Below, piece after piece: positions 1 to 8,210 of a DNA stretch of 64,000 bases. A program made the position numbers and the translations under genes. Position 1 is the stretch's first letter. The number at the start of each line of letters is the position of its first letter. The DNA lies in contig NZ_CP060137.1 of the NCBI RefSeq assembly GCF_014235785.1, positions 1,798,001 to 1,862,000 of the forward strand, in the 5' to 3' direction. The notes under the pieces were generated by a model, which had not been told where the DNA came from, searched no databases, and saw only the letters and a list, made by a program, of their open reading frames with translations. The stretch comes from Bacillus sp. PAMC26568 (GTDB lineage Bacteria; Bacillota; Bacilli; Bacillales; Bacillaceae).

Positions 1-3
1 ATT

Positions 4-29
4 GAGGTCGTTTATGGCCTCTTTTTTTT
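4..29 (+). terminator. Intrinsic terminator of a gene left of the window
   Basis: GAGGTC and GGCCTC pair (one G-T wobble) around a short loop and are followed directly by a run of T. It would end a plus-strand transcript entering from outside the window, which cannot be seen here. Confidence 0.5.
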
Positions 30-94
30 ATATAGAAATTATTAAGAATTTTACAGATTATATTAACTCGCAATTCTTTATAATTGTAGCTTTA

Positions 95-212
95 AAACTT
101 ATCAAGACCTAAATTGTAAAAAGTAATAAAAAATAAAGGGCGATACATTTTAGTCATGTATAATATGTATCGCCCTTTTTCTTCTTGCTCAACAATCGCG
201 CTCGATTGTTGA
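95..212 (-). repeat. Dispersed repeat copy A with two internal hairpins
   Basis: Read on the minus strand, this stretch matches 29183-29291 over about 110 bases. It begins with a perfect inverted repeat TCAACAATCG/CGATTGTTGA (189-198 and 203-212), continues into a second hairpin AGGGCGATACAT/ATGTATCGCCCT (136-148 and 165-177) followed by T's, and ends at the shared boundary word CTTGATAAGT (95-104 on this strand). The second hairpin may also act as a bidirectional terminator. No coding frame is apparent, and I infer a non-coding dispersed element. Confidence 0.7.
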
Positions 213-264
213 AGATCATTGTAAAGTCAAATTGAAGAAAAGCACCCTTTAGTTCAATATGAGG

Positions 265-560
265 CTAAGGTAAAGGAATAGTTTTTGTACCTTGATGAAA
301 CACCATTTGCCATCTTCCATTCTTAAATTTCCATATTGAACTACGCAAAGAATATTGTTTTTATACCTCGTCAAATATTTGATAGTAGTTAACACTATTT
401 CATCAGACAATGGATGTATTTCAAAATCACATAATGTCATCTTTACGATTCCAATTCCTACATCACTAATGCCTTCGCCTTTGTAAAAGACTTTACAAAG
501 AACTTCCAATTTCAAAAAAATTATCAGCAAGTAAATTATTAAGTTCTTTTTAACTTATTC
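265..560 (-). pseudogene. DUF4440/NTF2-like protein, multiply frameshifted remnant
   Basis: Three minus-strand frames together give the DUF4440 (SnoaL/NTF2-like) pattern. LLADNFFEIGSS lies near 505-535, then a shift into KVFYKGEGISDVGIG and FEIHPLSDEIVLTTY, then a shift near 355-365 into SLRSSIWKFKNGRWQMVFHQ, with a TAG stop at 265-267. The W-x-x-x-x-G-x-W-x-M-x-F-H-Q-G-T signature is typical of the C-terminal strands of this fold. No single frame carries the whole domain and the first helix is degraded, so the gene is dead. Functional relatives are small proteins of unknown role; no substrate can be inferred. Confidence 0.75.
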
Positions 561-745
561 ACAATGTTACATTTCTATTTTAGAATGACAACAATGTCAT
601 TTATTTTTATACCTTAAAAAGGAATAACCCCGTCCTAAAAATAGGACAGGATTAACATAAAGTGGTTTATTTTTGATGAAAAATACTTCACCGAACTTAA
701 AACATACCAATAAGTCGTTAAGAACTACGTTACTTCGTCATGAAG

Positions 746-1132
746 TTACTTCTGTGCTATCATCTGAATAAGGTTGCCGCATGTATCGTCGAAGACAGCT
801 ATTGTGACTTGGCCCATTTCTGTCGGTTCCATAGTAAACTTCACGCCTTTTTCCATTAATCGCGTGTACTCTTTTCGAATATCTTCAACGCCAAACATTG
901 TTACAGGGATGCCCTCGGCAAATAACTTCTTTTGATACTCTTTGGCGGCTGGATGGGCATTCGGTTCGAGCAAAAGCTCAGTACCGTCTTGATCATCGGG
1001 AGAAACAAGCGTTATCCACCTATATTCCCCTGAGGGAACGTCATGCTTTTTTACAAATCCCAGAGTTTCTGTATAAAATTCCAATGCCTTGTCTTGATCT
1101 TGAACGAATATACTGGTAACAATGATTTTCAT
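746..1132 (-). CDS. VOC family (glyoxalase-like) protein
   Basis: A 128-residue protein with the vicinal-oxygen-chelate layout. An N-terminal beta strand with IVTSIFVQDQDKALEFYTETLGF starts the first beta-alpha-beta-beta-beta unit, and a second unit ends in FDDTCGNLIQMIAQ, where Gly/Asn/Leu/Ile precede the last strand as usual. Family members are small dimeric cytosolic metal-dependent lyases, dioxygenases or resistance proteins; the substrate is unknown. The start has an AGGAGG-type site about 10 bases upstream. It lies 97 bases downstream of an ArsR regulator on the same strand and is probably co-transcribed from that regulator's promoter, a pairing common in Bacillus. Confidence 0.85.
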   Translation of the reverse strand: MKIIVTSIFVQDQDKALEFYTETLGFVKKHDVPSGEYRWITLVSPDDQDGTELLLEPNAHPAAKEYQKKLFAEGIPVTMFGVEDIRKEYTRLMEKGVKFTMEPTEMGQVTIAVFDDTCGNLIQMIAQK

Positions 1133-1229
1133 AATGTTTTTGCCTCCTTTATTTTCGATTTATGGTGTTCTGCTATCATTCTGACTTTAAGCAGAAAAAC
1201 CATATATTCGTCATAAGTTTTTTAAAAAA

Positions 1230-1508
1230 TTACTCTATCCATCCTTTAAGCAAGTTTTTAAGTGGCTCGTTATTGAACATAAGTACTCGATATTTCCCCT
1301 TTCGTTTTGATTTTACGAGCCCTGCATCTTCCAATGCAGAAAGATGTTTAGCTATCGCCTGTCGCGAAATGGTAAGATCGTGTTTCATAATGAGGCGGGC
1401 CGTAAGTTCATACAACGTCATCTCGTTGCGTTCAGATAGTTCGTCTAATATAAGCCGCCGAGTCGAATCGCCAAGTGCTTTGAATATAGCGTCTTTGTCC
1501 CAATTCAT
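1230..1508 (-). CDS. ArsR-family winged-helix repressor
   Basis: A 92-residue ArsR/SmtB-type regulator. FKALGDSTRRLILDELSE is the characteristic helix 1-2 region, SRQAIAKHLSALEDAGLVKS is the recognition helix-turn-helix, and KRKGKYRVLMFN the beta wing. No Cys pair for metal binding is present, so it is more like the SdpR/YczG type that pairs with VOC or SRPBCC genes than a metal sensor. I place the start at the ATG at 1508 although the frame stays open to 1550: the upstream codons overlap a near-consensus promoter and operator, and the protein family starts here. No Shine-Dalgarno site precedes this ATG (see the promoter entry). Probably autoregulated and controlling the downstream VOC gene. 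Confidence 0.88.
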   Translation of the reverse strand: MNWDKDAIFKALGDSTRRLILDELSERNEMTLYELTARLIMKHDLTISRQAIAKHLSALEDAGLVKSKRKGKYRVLMFNNEPLKNLLKGWIE

Positions 1509-1566
1509 AGATCGATTATAAGCAACTCTACGGTTGCTTGTCAAGAGCAAGCAACCGTAGAGTTGC
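1509..1566 (-). promoter_or_regulatory. Near-consensus promoter inside a 19-bp inverted-repeat operator
   Basis: On the minus strand, TTGACA (1544-1539) and TATAAT (1520-1515) are separated by 18 bases. The expected transcription start falls 6-7 bases after the -10, at or next to the ArsR ATG at 1508, which would make the mRNA leaderless. The region from 1522 to 1566 is a perfect inverted repeat, GCAACTCTACGGTTGCTTG and its complement with a 7-base spacer. Each arm itself contains a GCAAC/GTTGC dyad, so there may be two adjacent dimer sites. Repressor bound here would cover the -35 and spacer. Confidence 0.8.
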
Positions 1567-2081
1567 GTGATGAAAGAACCGTATCATGCAATCTTAACAA
1601 GTTAAATTCACATAATTGTAGTTTGAACCATTATAGGAATATAATTCAACAAAAAAGTGAATTAATCCTCATTGGATCAACACACTAGTTAAATTAAACT
1701 ATACTTTTTAAGTGTAGTTTATAATTCTACTATGTATTAAAAAAGAGGATATTAGCTCATATAATGAACTAATTATCCTCTATTAATCATAGTACAGTTA
1801 ATAAAATAATGTTCGATAATTTATAAAAGTAATAAAGTTTGATGATTTGTAAAAAGTTAAAAATTCCTGTGTTGATGGGCAATATTTCTTCTAGTTCAGC
1901 AATCAGGCCAGATTCTGAAGTAACTGATTGTGCAAAAAATCGAATTTTGAAGTAATTGTTATTAAGGTATTGGCAGAAAAGTGTAAGAAGGACATATTCA
2001 CCTATTCACTGAAATATATAGGTATGGACATAAAAAAATCGGGTTTCAAATGACGGAGCCCGCCATGGGAGATGACCGGTG
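1567..2081. other. Intergenic AT-rich stretch with two inverted repeats
   Basis: No convincing gene. It contains a weak dyad AAACTATACTT/AAGTGTAGTTT near 1696-1722 and a clearer hairpin GAGGATATTAG (1745-1755) with CTAATTATCCTC (1769-1780). Neither is followed by a clear T-run. A short stretch near 1885-1910 (TTCAGCAATCAGG) resembles a degenerate copy of the dispersed CAACAATCGGG repeat. Confidence 0.4.
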
Positions 2082-2771
2082 ATGAAAATACGAGTGAATC
2101 AAATTGAATTGAATAGACTTACTTTTCAATATCGCGAGAGTGGTGAACCCTCTGCCCCACCGATTGTCGCACTTCACGCGCTGGGAAAAAGTGCGGAATC
2201 ATGGGATCAAGTGGCTGCTGTATTAGGTGAAGAATACCGCTTTATAGCATTAGATCAACGGGGTCACGGCGGGAGTGCGGCAACGAGCACATACACTTTT
2301 GAACTGATGTGCGAGGACTTGCTTCATTTTGCGGATGCTATGGATTTGGAAAGGTTTACGCTCATTGGACATTCCATGGGGGGGACCGTAGCCTATCTTT
2401 TCTCTGAAACATATCCGTCTAGGGTAGAACGGCTGATAGTTGAGGACACTCCTCCTCCTTTTCCGGATAAGCCATTCGAAATTCCTTCCAAGCCTTCTGA
2501 TCCCCTTCCGTTTGATTGGCTGGTTGTTCCTTCGATTCTAAGGCAGCTAAATGAACCCAATCCTGAATGGTGGGCGCGTCTTACCGATATTTCCACGCCT
2601 ACTCTTGTAATAGGCGGCGGATCTAGTCATATTCCTAAAAACAAATTGCAGGAAGTTTCTGAGCTTATCCCAAATTGCGAATTGGTGACAATCAAAGATG
2701 CTGGTCACTTTGTGCATGATGATAGTTTGCCAGCCTTTTTAACTGCCGTTAAACGTTTTCTCCATTCATGA
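2082..2771 (+). CDS. Alpha/beta-fold hydrolase
   Basis: A 229-residue cytosolic alpha/beta hydrolase. It shows the oxyanion-hole region VALHALGKSAESWD, the strand-turn ALDQRGHGGS, the nucleophile elbow GHSMGG (Ser near residue 95) and the C-terminal catalytic His in DAGHFVHDD; an acid residue is expected near TPTLVIGG. Length is slightly short for the family because the cap region is compact (PPPFPDKPFEIPSKP). A GTG lies directly before the ATG at 2082; GGAGAT about 8 bases upstream fits the ATG better. Base composition is visibly richer in G+C than the flanks, compatible with separate acquisition. The substrate (ester, lactone or peroxide) cannot be predicted. Confidence 0.88.
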   Translation: MKIRVNQIELNRLTFQYRESGEPSAPPIVALHALGKSAESWDQVAAVLGEEYRFIALDQRGHGGSAATSTYTFELMCEDLLHFADAMDLERFTLIGHSMGGTVAYLFSETYPSRVERLIVEDTPPPFPDKPFEIPSKPSDPLPFDWLVVPSILRQLNEPNPEWWARLTDISTPTLVIGGGSSHIPKNKLQEVSELIPNCELVTIKDAGHFVHDDSLPAFLTAVKRFLHS

Positions 2772-2874
2772 GTTTCCGAACGCTTTCATCCCTTTTTTTA
2801 TTAACCAAACGGGTGTGTATTCAAAATAAGGGTCGCTTCTTTTCTGAAAATTTTATAGAAAGGATTGAAAGGTA

Positions 2875-3474
2875 ATGAGGATTGAAATTAAACGTGCGAG
2901 TGAATTGGAAGAAAACACAAAAAAGAAAATGAGTGAAATTTTTGTTGATGGTTTTGGTAAAGATCTGACTTTTTTCTCAAAAGATAAAGAAAAATTAGTT
3001 AAAGCTCTAGAACATATGTTTGTTGATGATGTCTTCTATTGTGCACTTATTGATGGTGAAATGGCTGGTATAACAGCCTGTACCAATGGCAAAGTTTCTT
3101 CCGTTTACCTGAATAATAAAGAGCTGAGGAAACATTTAGGGTTATACAAAGGTACACTGGCCGGTCTTTTTTTAAAACCTGAATTTGAAAAATTTCCAAT
3201 TGAAACAGGAAGCAATATTGCATCGGTTGAATTTGTTGCAACAGCTTCTAAATATCGCGGTAATGGGGTTGCAACTGCTATTATGAACTATATTTTTAGT
3301 TTCCCTCACTATGATCAGTACGTTTTAGAAGTGGCTGATACAAATACTGGTGCATTAAAACTATATGAAAAACTTGGTTACAGAGAATTAACACGAATCA
3401 AACATAAACATAGGAAGAGAAACGGTATAAATTACCTTGTATATATGAAATATAGGAAACAGAATTGTAATTGA
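2875..3474 (+). CDS. GNAT-family N-acetyltransferase
   Basis: A 199-residue GNAT protein. Motif A, which binds acetyl-CoA pyrophosphate, is seen as VEFVATASKYRGNGVATAIM (around residues 121-140, R-x-x-G-x-G/A), and motif B as NTGALKLYEKLGYRE. The N-terminal half, with FVDGFGKDLTFFSKD, fits Bacillus acetyltransferases of unknown acceptor. GAAAGG lies just upstream of the ATG. It stands alone, with no operon partner and long non-coding DNA downstream. Confidence 0.87.
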   Translation: MRIEIKRASELEENTKKKMSEIFVDGFGKDLTFFSKDKEKLVKALEHMFVDDVFYCALIDGEMAGITACTNGKVSSVYLNNKELRKHLGLYKGTLAGLFLKPEFEKFPIETGSNIASVEFVATASKYRGNGVATAIMNYIFSFPHYDQYVLEVADTNTGALKLYEKLGYRELTRIKHKHRKRNGINYLVYMKYRKQNCN

Positions 3475-4001
3475 AAGTTATATTATACAAAAGGCTGCTG
3501 CGTGTGGCCTATCATGAATCTGTCCACACTGGTCAGGTATTGGATTATTTAAGAACTGCAGACATACCCAGAGTTCGAATTTGGGATTAAAAATGACAGA
3601 TTGAAGTCTTCGCATATTTGTCTTATTTTTCTTGACGTTGTTTCTTTAAAATAGTAATTTCCATATTAGTCAGGGCGCTTATCCAGTACAAGGATAGCGC
3701 CTTATGGTTTAGGCAATCGGGGGTGGCGTTTCTTCAATTAGAAGGAACGCTATTTTAATACTTGTTAATAATCTTTCTTCTGATTTTTTCTCGAGAAAGG
3801 ATGTTTTTGTTCATAAAGAGTTCAATTTTGTTCATTGAAGACAAACTTTATTTATTTATGTTTGTATATAAGTAAACATAAACATATTTTATTTGTTTTG
3901 TTATTGACGATTTACAAATTATATAATAAAATGTTTGTTATTAACCAAACATTTTTATTGTTTGTTTGTTTTTAAAACCTTCGATTGGAAGTGTTTATAT
4001 A
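3475..4001. other. Intergenic region with dispersed repeats and a promoter
   Basis: Two pieces of the dispersed repeat lie here: an inverted repeat around AGGGCGCTTATCC/GGATAGCGCCT (3674-3703), and GCAATCGGGGGTGGCGTTTCTTC (3714-3736) resembling the copy at 32523. From 3840 the DNA is extremely AT-rich, with TTGACG (about 3905) and a TATAAT-like box about 17 bases downstream. A dyad AAATGTTTG/CAAACATTT (about 3930-3956) follows and is a plausible operator for the regulator at 4002. Confidence 0.45.
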
Positions 4002-4745
4002 ATGGAGTTATCGGATTCTTTCTGGAATGCCTCGTTAGCAGAACTGAAACAAGGATATATTCAGGAAAAAGATTCTTATATTTGCCTGCTATGCGGCAAG
4101 AAAATAGAAAAGGGGATTATTTATCCATACGAAAATATGCTTTACGAAGCTGAAAGGTACATGCGTATTCATATCGAAAGCACCCATCAATCTGTTTTTG
4201 AGTACTTAATGGGACTTGATAAGAAACTGACAGGACTTACCGACCATCAGAATCATCTCCTTCGCCTCTTTTATCAAGGAAAAAGCGATAAAGATGTTCA
4301 GAAAGAAATGAACATTGGAAGTATCTCTACGATTCGGCATCACCGTTTTGCGTTAAAAGAAAAGGAACGTCAAGCAAAGACCTTTATGGCAATTATGGAA
4401 CTATTAAAAGAAAAAGACGAGTATGCGCCAGCCTTTATACCTCCTCATAAGACAGCCAAAATGGTCGATGATCGATACTCAGTGACGGAAGAGGAACAAC
4501 AAGAAATCATTAGGAAATTTTTACCTGAAGGGGTAATGGGACAATTAAAGAAGTTTCCTCCGAAAGAAAAACAACGCCTGATTGTCCTTCGGGAAATCAC
4601 AAAACTATTCACAAGTGACGCCATCTATACAGAAAAAGAAATAAATCAGCTTTTAAATGAAATTTATGATGATTATGTCATGATCAGAAGATATTTAATC
4701 GAATACGGCTTTTTAGATCGGAAGCTGGATGGAAGTCAATATTAG
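4002..4745 (+). CDS. DUF2087 transcriptional regulator with LuxR-like HTH
   Basis: A 247-residue protein. The N-terminal part carries a possible zinc site (YICLLCGKKIEKG, with His in RIHIESTHQS), then LTGLTDHQNHLLRLFYQGKSDKDVQKEMN followed by STIRHHRFALKEKERQ, a sigma-70 region 4/LuxR-like helix-turn-helix. The C-terminal 90 residues (EEQQEIIRKFLPEG, RLIVLREITKLF, YTEKEINQLL, YDDYVMIRRYLIEYGFLDR) are the DUF2087 domain. I chose the ATG at 4002 because GGAAGTG precedes it and the family starts MELSDSFW-like here; an upstream ATG at 3966 lacks a site. It heads a small operon with the GIY-YIG gene. Confidence 0.8.
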   Translation: MELSDSFWNASLAELKQGYIQEKDSYICLLCGKKIEKGIIYPYENMLYEAERYMRIHIESTHQSVFEYLMGLDKKLTGLTDHQNHLLRLFYQGKSDKDVQKEMNIGSISTIRHHRFALKEKERQAKTFMAIMELLKEKDEYAPAFIPPHKTAKMVDDRYSVTEEEQQEIIRKFLPEGVMGQLKKFPPKEKQRLIVLREITKLFTSDAIYTEKEINQLLNEIYDDYVMIRRYLIEYGFLDRKLDGSQY

Positions 4746-4780
4746 CTGAAGAAATAATGAAAGCAAGGGAATGAATACAA

Positions 4781-5143
4781 ATGGATCGTAAAAAGGAACT
4801 AAAGCAGCTATATAAAGAAACGCCAACCGAAGCTGGCATTTATCAAATTAAAAATATTAAAAATGAAAAGATTTTTATAGGAAGTACGAGAAATTTTAAA
4901 ACGTTAAACGGGGTGAAATTCACTCTGGAAACAGGTACACATAGCAATAAAGGGCTTCAGAAAGAATGGAGCCATTTTGGAAAAGACGCGTTTTGTATTG
5001 ACGTACTTGAAACTCTCAAAAAGAAAGATGACACCTATTTTAACGAAAAAGAAGCGTTGTTAGAACTAGAGAATAAGTGGTTAGAACACTTTCAGCCTTA
5101 TGAAGAACGAGGATATAACCCAAAAAAATCTTATAGGAGTTAA
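4781..5143 (+). CDS. GIY-YIG family nuclease-like protein
   Basis: A 120-residue single-domain GIY-YIG protein: GIYQIKN is the GIY strand and IFIGSTRN stands for the YIG strand (Phe replaces Tyr), followed by KEWSHFGKDAFCIDVLE and ALLELENKWLEHFQPYEERGYN, which carry the helix and the metal-binding Glu/Asn expected at the end. It lies 35 bases after the DUF2087 regulator, and this pairing recurs in Bacillus. Role unknown; the conservative Phe substitution may or may not permit catalysis. Confidence 0.78.
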   Translation: MDRKKELKQLYKETPTEAGIYQIKNIKNEKIFIGSTRNFKTLNGVKFTLETGTHSNKGLQKEWSHFGKDAFCIDVLETLKKKDDTYFNEKEALLELENKWLEHFQPYEERGYNPKKSYRS

Positions 5144-5149
5144 TTTTCA

Positions 5150-5269
5150 ATGAATAAACCTAATAATGAAAATAATGCCAAAAGTGCTGTTCTTTATTGG
5201 GCAGAATCTAAATTCCTCCCCTATTATAAAACTCAGAAAGTTAACAAAGAAGTTAATATACGGCACTAA
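5150..5269 (+). CDS. Small 39-residue hypothetical protein
   Basis: Starts 6 bases after the GIY-YIG gene with GGAG 10-12 bases upstream, and runs to a TAA just before a strong terminator. The peptide is polar at the N-terminus (NKPNNENNAKS) and aromatic in the centre (AVLYWAESKFLPYYK). Position, spacing and the terminator behind it support translation as the last gene of the DUF2087/GIY-YIG operon. I do not recognise it. Confidence 0.5.
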   Translation: MNKPNNENNAKSAVLYWAESKFLPYYKTQKVNKEVNIRH

Positions 5270-5290
5270 AAGGATTCAAAAAGTCATATA

Positions 5291-5323
5291 AGTCTGATGA
5301 GCAACACTCATCAGACTTTTTTT
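5291..5323 (+). terminator. Intrinsic terminator of the DUF2087 operon
   Basis: An 11-bp perfect stem AGTCTGATGAG (5291-5301) and CTCATCAGACT (5307-5317) with a 5-base loop runs into a T-tract. The following 265 bases to the next gene hold nothing I can identify. Confidence 0.88.
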
Positions 5324-5588
5324 AGGATATTTGGGAGGAGCCATTGAGTTGAATACCATTTTATCTAAACATATGAAAACGGGAAAAAACATTTACAGCA
5401 AATTTAGCTCTAGCTCCCCATTGCAATAACGACAAATTCCCCTTTAGGTTTCCTTTGCTTTTTGATCAGTTAGGATTCTTGCCGTAATTCTCATATAGCT
5501 AAATCTTCGCTTGAATAAACTGTAATATTTTTAAGCAGAGACATTTATATATAAGAAGACATGTTTATGCTTATATGGGGGGATACAA

Positions 5589-6383
5589 ATGACAACATTT
5601 AATGAGAGTGCTGCTTTTGAACATGGGTTTTGGCTTAAAATAATGGCTGATCATTCCACATTTATTTTAGATTCATTAGCAGAGAAGGAGAAGATGGAGA
5701 TTGCTGCGGCTAAGGAATTTGTTAGACAGTTTAAAGAGTTAGCAACAAAAGTAAAAAGCAATTCTGACCTTATAAAACTAACTCTGGAGGCTGAGGTATC
5801 AGTAAGGGACTTAAGAACTTTTAAGCTTGAATTACTTAAGAAACAGTTGACCAGTCAGTTTGTTATTCACTTATCACCAACATTCATAAATCATATGGTC
5901 AATGAATTAGATGAATACTTATTGATGATAGGGTATTTGAAAATAGGGGAAAAACCTCCTGTATTTCATGAACTTCATCATCATTTGTTATGGACATCGG
6001 ATGCAGCAGGACATGCAGGGGCTATTTCTGATTCACTGGATGCTGTAGAGAAAAGATTAAAAAATAAGAGTGATGAGTTTACGAAACACTTTGAACAATT
6101 CTACTTAAAGGCGGTAGAATTAACAGGCTATTTAAGAACAAATCTCGATTCTTTCCCTGCATTAAAACGGATGAATAAAGAAGTGAAATTAGAGATTGAA
6201 GTATTTCAATTGTTTCTGAATGAAATTGAAGAATTAGAGATTTCAAACCAAATGCTAAGTGTTTTCTCGCCTTTAATGGCAGATCATATGATGAGAGAAG
6301 AATGCTACTACCTCGTTAAGTTGGCTGAATCGACAAATACCCAATTACCGAATTGCAGCCCCATCCATTCAAAGTATAATTGA
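5589..6383 (+). CDS. DUF2935 family protein (paired four-helix bundles)
   Basis: A 264-residue all-helical protein made of two similar halves. The first half has FNESAAFEHGFWLKIMADHS and the second VFHELHHHLLWTSDAAGHAGA, with further H-M-x-x-E-x-x-Y patterns (HMVNELDEYL, DHMMREECYYL). The repeated E-H-x-x-W, D-H and H-x-x-x-E residues match the metal-binding, ferritin-like pattern of DUF2935, whose function is not established. GGGGGGA precedes the ATG. It stands alone between terminators. Confidence 0.85.
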   Translation: MTTFNESAAFEHGFWLKIMADHSTFILDSLAEKEKMEIAAAKEFVRQFKELATKVKSNSDLIKLTLEAEVSVRDLRTFKLELLKKQLTSQFVIHLSPTFINHMVNELDEYLLMIGYLKIGEKPPVFHELHHHLLWTSDAAGHAGAISDSLDAVEKRLKNKSDEFTKHFEQFYLKAVELTGYLRTNLDSFPALKRMNKEVKLEIEVFQLFLNEIEELEISNQMLSVFSPLMADHMMREECYYLVKLAESTNTQLPNCSPIHSKYN

Positions 6384-6576
6384 GTAGCAGAGAAGCATCA
6401 GCGCATTAAGGAACAAACTGTTGCACTTAAGCACAGCTGTGAACTCCAGCCATAAAAAAATTGAGAGCATTAACCTTAAAGAAATGGGTGGATTTAACGG
6501 TTAGATTAAAGGGAAATTTTTATCAACATTTAATAATTATGTTTTTCAACAAATGGCACGATTGTTGACCATCAGA

Positions 6577-6616
6577 AGTCTATCTCGATATTTCGAGAAA
6601 TTAGGCTTTTTTTATT
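6577..6616 (+). terminator. Probable terminator after the DUF2935 gene
   Basis: AAGTCTATCTCG pairs with CGAGAAATTAGGCTT (small A bulges) and a T-tract follows. It is about 190 bases downstream of the gene and could also serve the convergent gene ending at 6653. Confidence 0.6.
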
Positions 6617-6652
6617 TTTTAACAGGTAATTTGGACTTATTACATCATGACC

Positions 6653-7507
6653 TTAAACAGTTTTACGCTTAATAGGCATGGTACAGCATCTGAAGGATCC
6701 ACCTGATTTTATAATTTCACTGAAATCAATTTCAATGACTTCGTAGCCTCGATTGGTAAGCTCCAGATTGACTTCTTTATTTTGAGGTAAACTGATTACC
6801 TTTTTGTTGCCTAATGAAAGAACATTCACTCCCATTGAAAATTGTTCTTCTTTTGAAACATGAATTAAATCAAAACGGCTTGCTAATAATTTGTATTGTT
6901 GTTCGTTAAGTCCATCTTTATATATAAGTGCTTCAGACTGAGATATGATATTAAAGATACAATCCAAATGTAAAATTTCTTTTTTAATAGGTATTGGAAT
7001 AATGATATAGTCTGGTATGTGCGATTGAATCTTATCAATAGCCCCGGCAGTAGTACGTTCGCTTATGCCAATATAGACAGTATTCTTATCAATGATCACA
7101 TCTCCGCCTTCAGTCTGGTCTTCTACAAGATCTATGTAGTTAATTCCCATTGTATTAAGCCATTCCTTTAAAATTCCTTCTTCACCTTGTCTAATAGGCA
7201 TTTTCATATCTGAAATAAAAAGATTTTCCCCGACTGCAAAACCGATATCTCTTGTAAAAACCTGTTCGGGATATTCTTTTTTAGAAGGGAGAATATGTGT
7301 TTCGATTCCATAGTGTTTAAGGGCTTCTACAAATTTATTATGTTGGGCAATGGCCACTTCAACTTGAATATTCTCTTTATGATATCGTCTTTGTGTTTCG
7401 TTAATCACCTGGCTTATCCTCATGAATCTAGGTTCACATAAGATGACATTCTGCAAGGAATCATATTCGGAAAAGCAGCTGACTTCATTTTTCTCTTTCT
7501 GATGCAT
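6653..7507 (-). CDS. DDAH/amidinotransferase-family hydrolase (YkgA-like)
   Basis: A 284-residue protein of the guanidino-group-modifying superfamily. The substrate-binding acid region is EQVFTRDIGFAVGENLFISD, the metal/loop region DQTEGGDVIID, the catalytic His lies in ILHLDCIFNII, and the nucleophilic Cys in the C-terminal SGGSFRCCTMPI, matching the family's G-G-x-x-R-C-x-T-x-P end. Such enzymes hydrolyse dimethylarginine or related guanidines to citrulline-type products. I start it at the ATG at 7507 because GGAGG sits 8 bases before it; the upstream ATG at 7522 would swallow that site. It follows the DUF2564 gene closely, so they form an operon. It may be linked to the arginine-type chemistry of the YcgG neighbour. 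Confidence 0.85.
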   Translation of the reverse strand: MHQKEKNEVSCFSEYDSLQNVILCEPRFMRISQVINETQRRYHKENIQVEVAIAQHNKFVEALKHYGIETHILPSKKEYPEQVFTRDIGFAVGENLFISDMKMPIRQGEEGILKEWLNTMGINYIDLVEDQTEGGDVIIDKNTVYIGISERTTAGAIDKIQSHIPDYIIIPIPIKKEILHLDCIFNIISQSEALIYKDGLNEQQYKLLASRFDLIHVSKEEQFSMGVNVLSLGNKKVISLPQNKEVNLELTNRGYEVIEIDFSEIIKSGGSFRCCTMPIKRKTV

Positions 7508-7525
7508 TTCTTCAACCTCCATGTT

Positions 7526-7777
7526 TTAATTGGTACTCTGAAGGGCAACAAGCGTTTCACTTAAATGAGTTAAATGTTCGCTGGCATGATGAACCATAAC
7601 TTTCTGATCTTCATCCACTTCCTGATGCATAGCTAATTTTACTTGTTCCTTAGCAAGTGTTAACGCTTTAAATGCTCTTTGGTATTCTGCAGAATTAAAA
7701 TTCATTTGGGCATGTATCACTGCATCTCTTGCTTGTTCCACAAGATGAGACATATCATCTAAATTTACATTTTCCAT
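7526..7777 (-). CDS. DUF2564 family small protein
   Basis: An 83-residue, acidic, fully helical protein: MSHLVEQARDAVIHAQMNFN, YQRAFKALTLAKEQVKLAMH and HHASEHLTHLSETLVALQ form a regular helical hairpin, as in DUF2564 of Bacillus. GGAGGAAAG precedes the ATG. It is the first gene of a two-gene minus-strand operon with the DDAH-like hydrolase (overlap-free spacing under 20 bases). Function unknown. Confidence 0.78.
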   Translation of the reverse strand: MENVNLDDMSHLVEQARDAVIHAQMNFNSAEYQRAFKALTLAKEQVKLAMHQEVDEDQKVMVHHASEHLTHLSETLVALQSTN

Positions 7778-8210
7778 AATCTTTCCTCCAACTTAATCAT
7801 TAAATATTCAAAGGGTGTTTGAATTCAGCTTTCCTGCTCGGCTTATTATTGGTATCTCCATTTTTGCCCCTCACTAGAGAAAACTTCAATTCATACTGGT
7901 TGGGTCCATGGTGCACGATCTGCTGGATTCCTTTATATTCTGCTCAATAACTTAAGGCTCATTCAGGATAAGTGTTTGGATTATTATATGTATTTTTATG
8001 ATTTATGGGGTCTTATGGGTATATTAGGCGCAGATCAGCATAAAACATTTGCGTTTCAAGATTATTGATCAAATATAAAACGATATTATATAGTGAATTA
8101 ACTCATTTAGATCCCAATCTTCATATTTATTCATACATCCTTTTTAATTAATATCATGAATATGCACTCATCCCAAGCCACTGAAATACAGTGGAAAAGG
8201 AGGGATAAAA
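7778..8210. other. Divergent intergenic region
   Basis: Lies between two divergently transcribed genes and must hold both promoters. I see short fragments of open frame only, no clear hairpins and no known regulatory motif. Confidence 0.4.
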
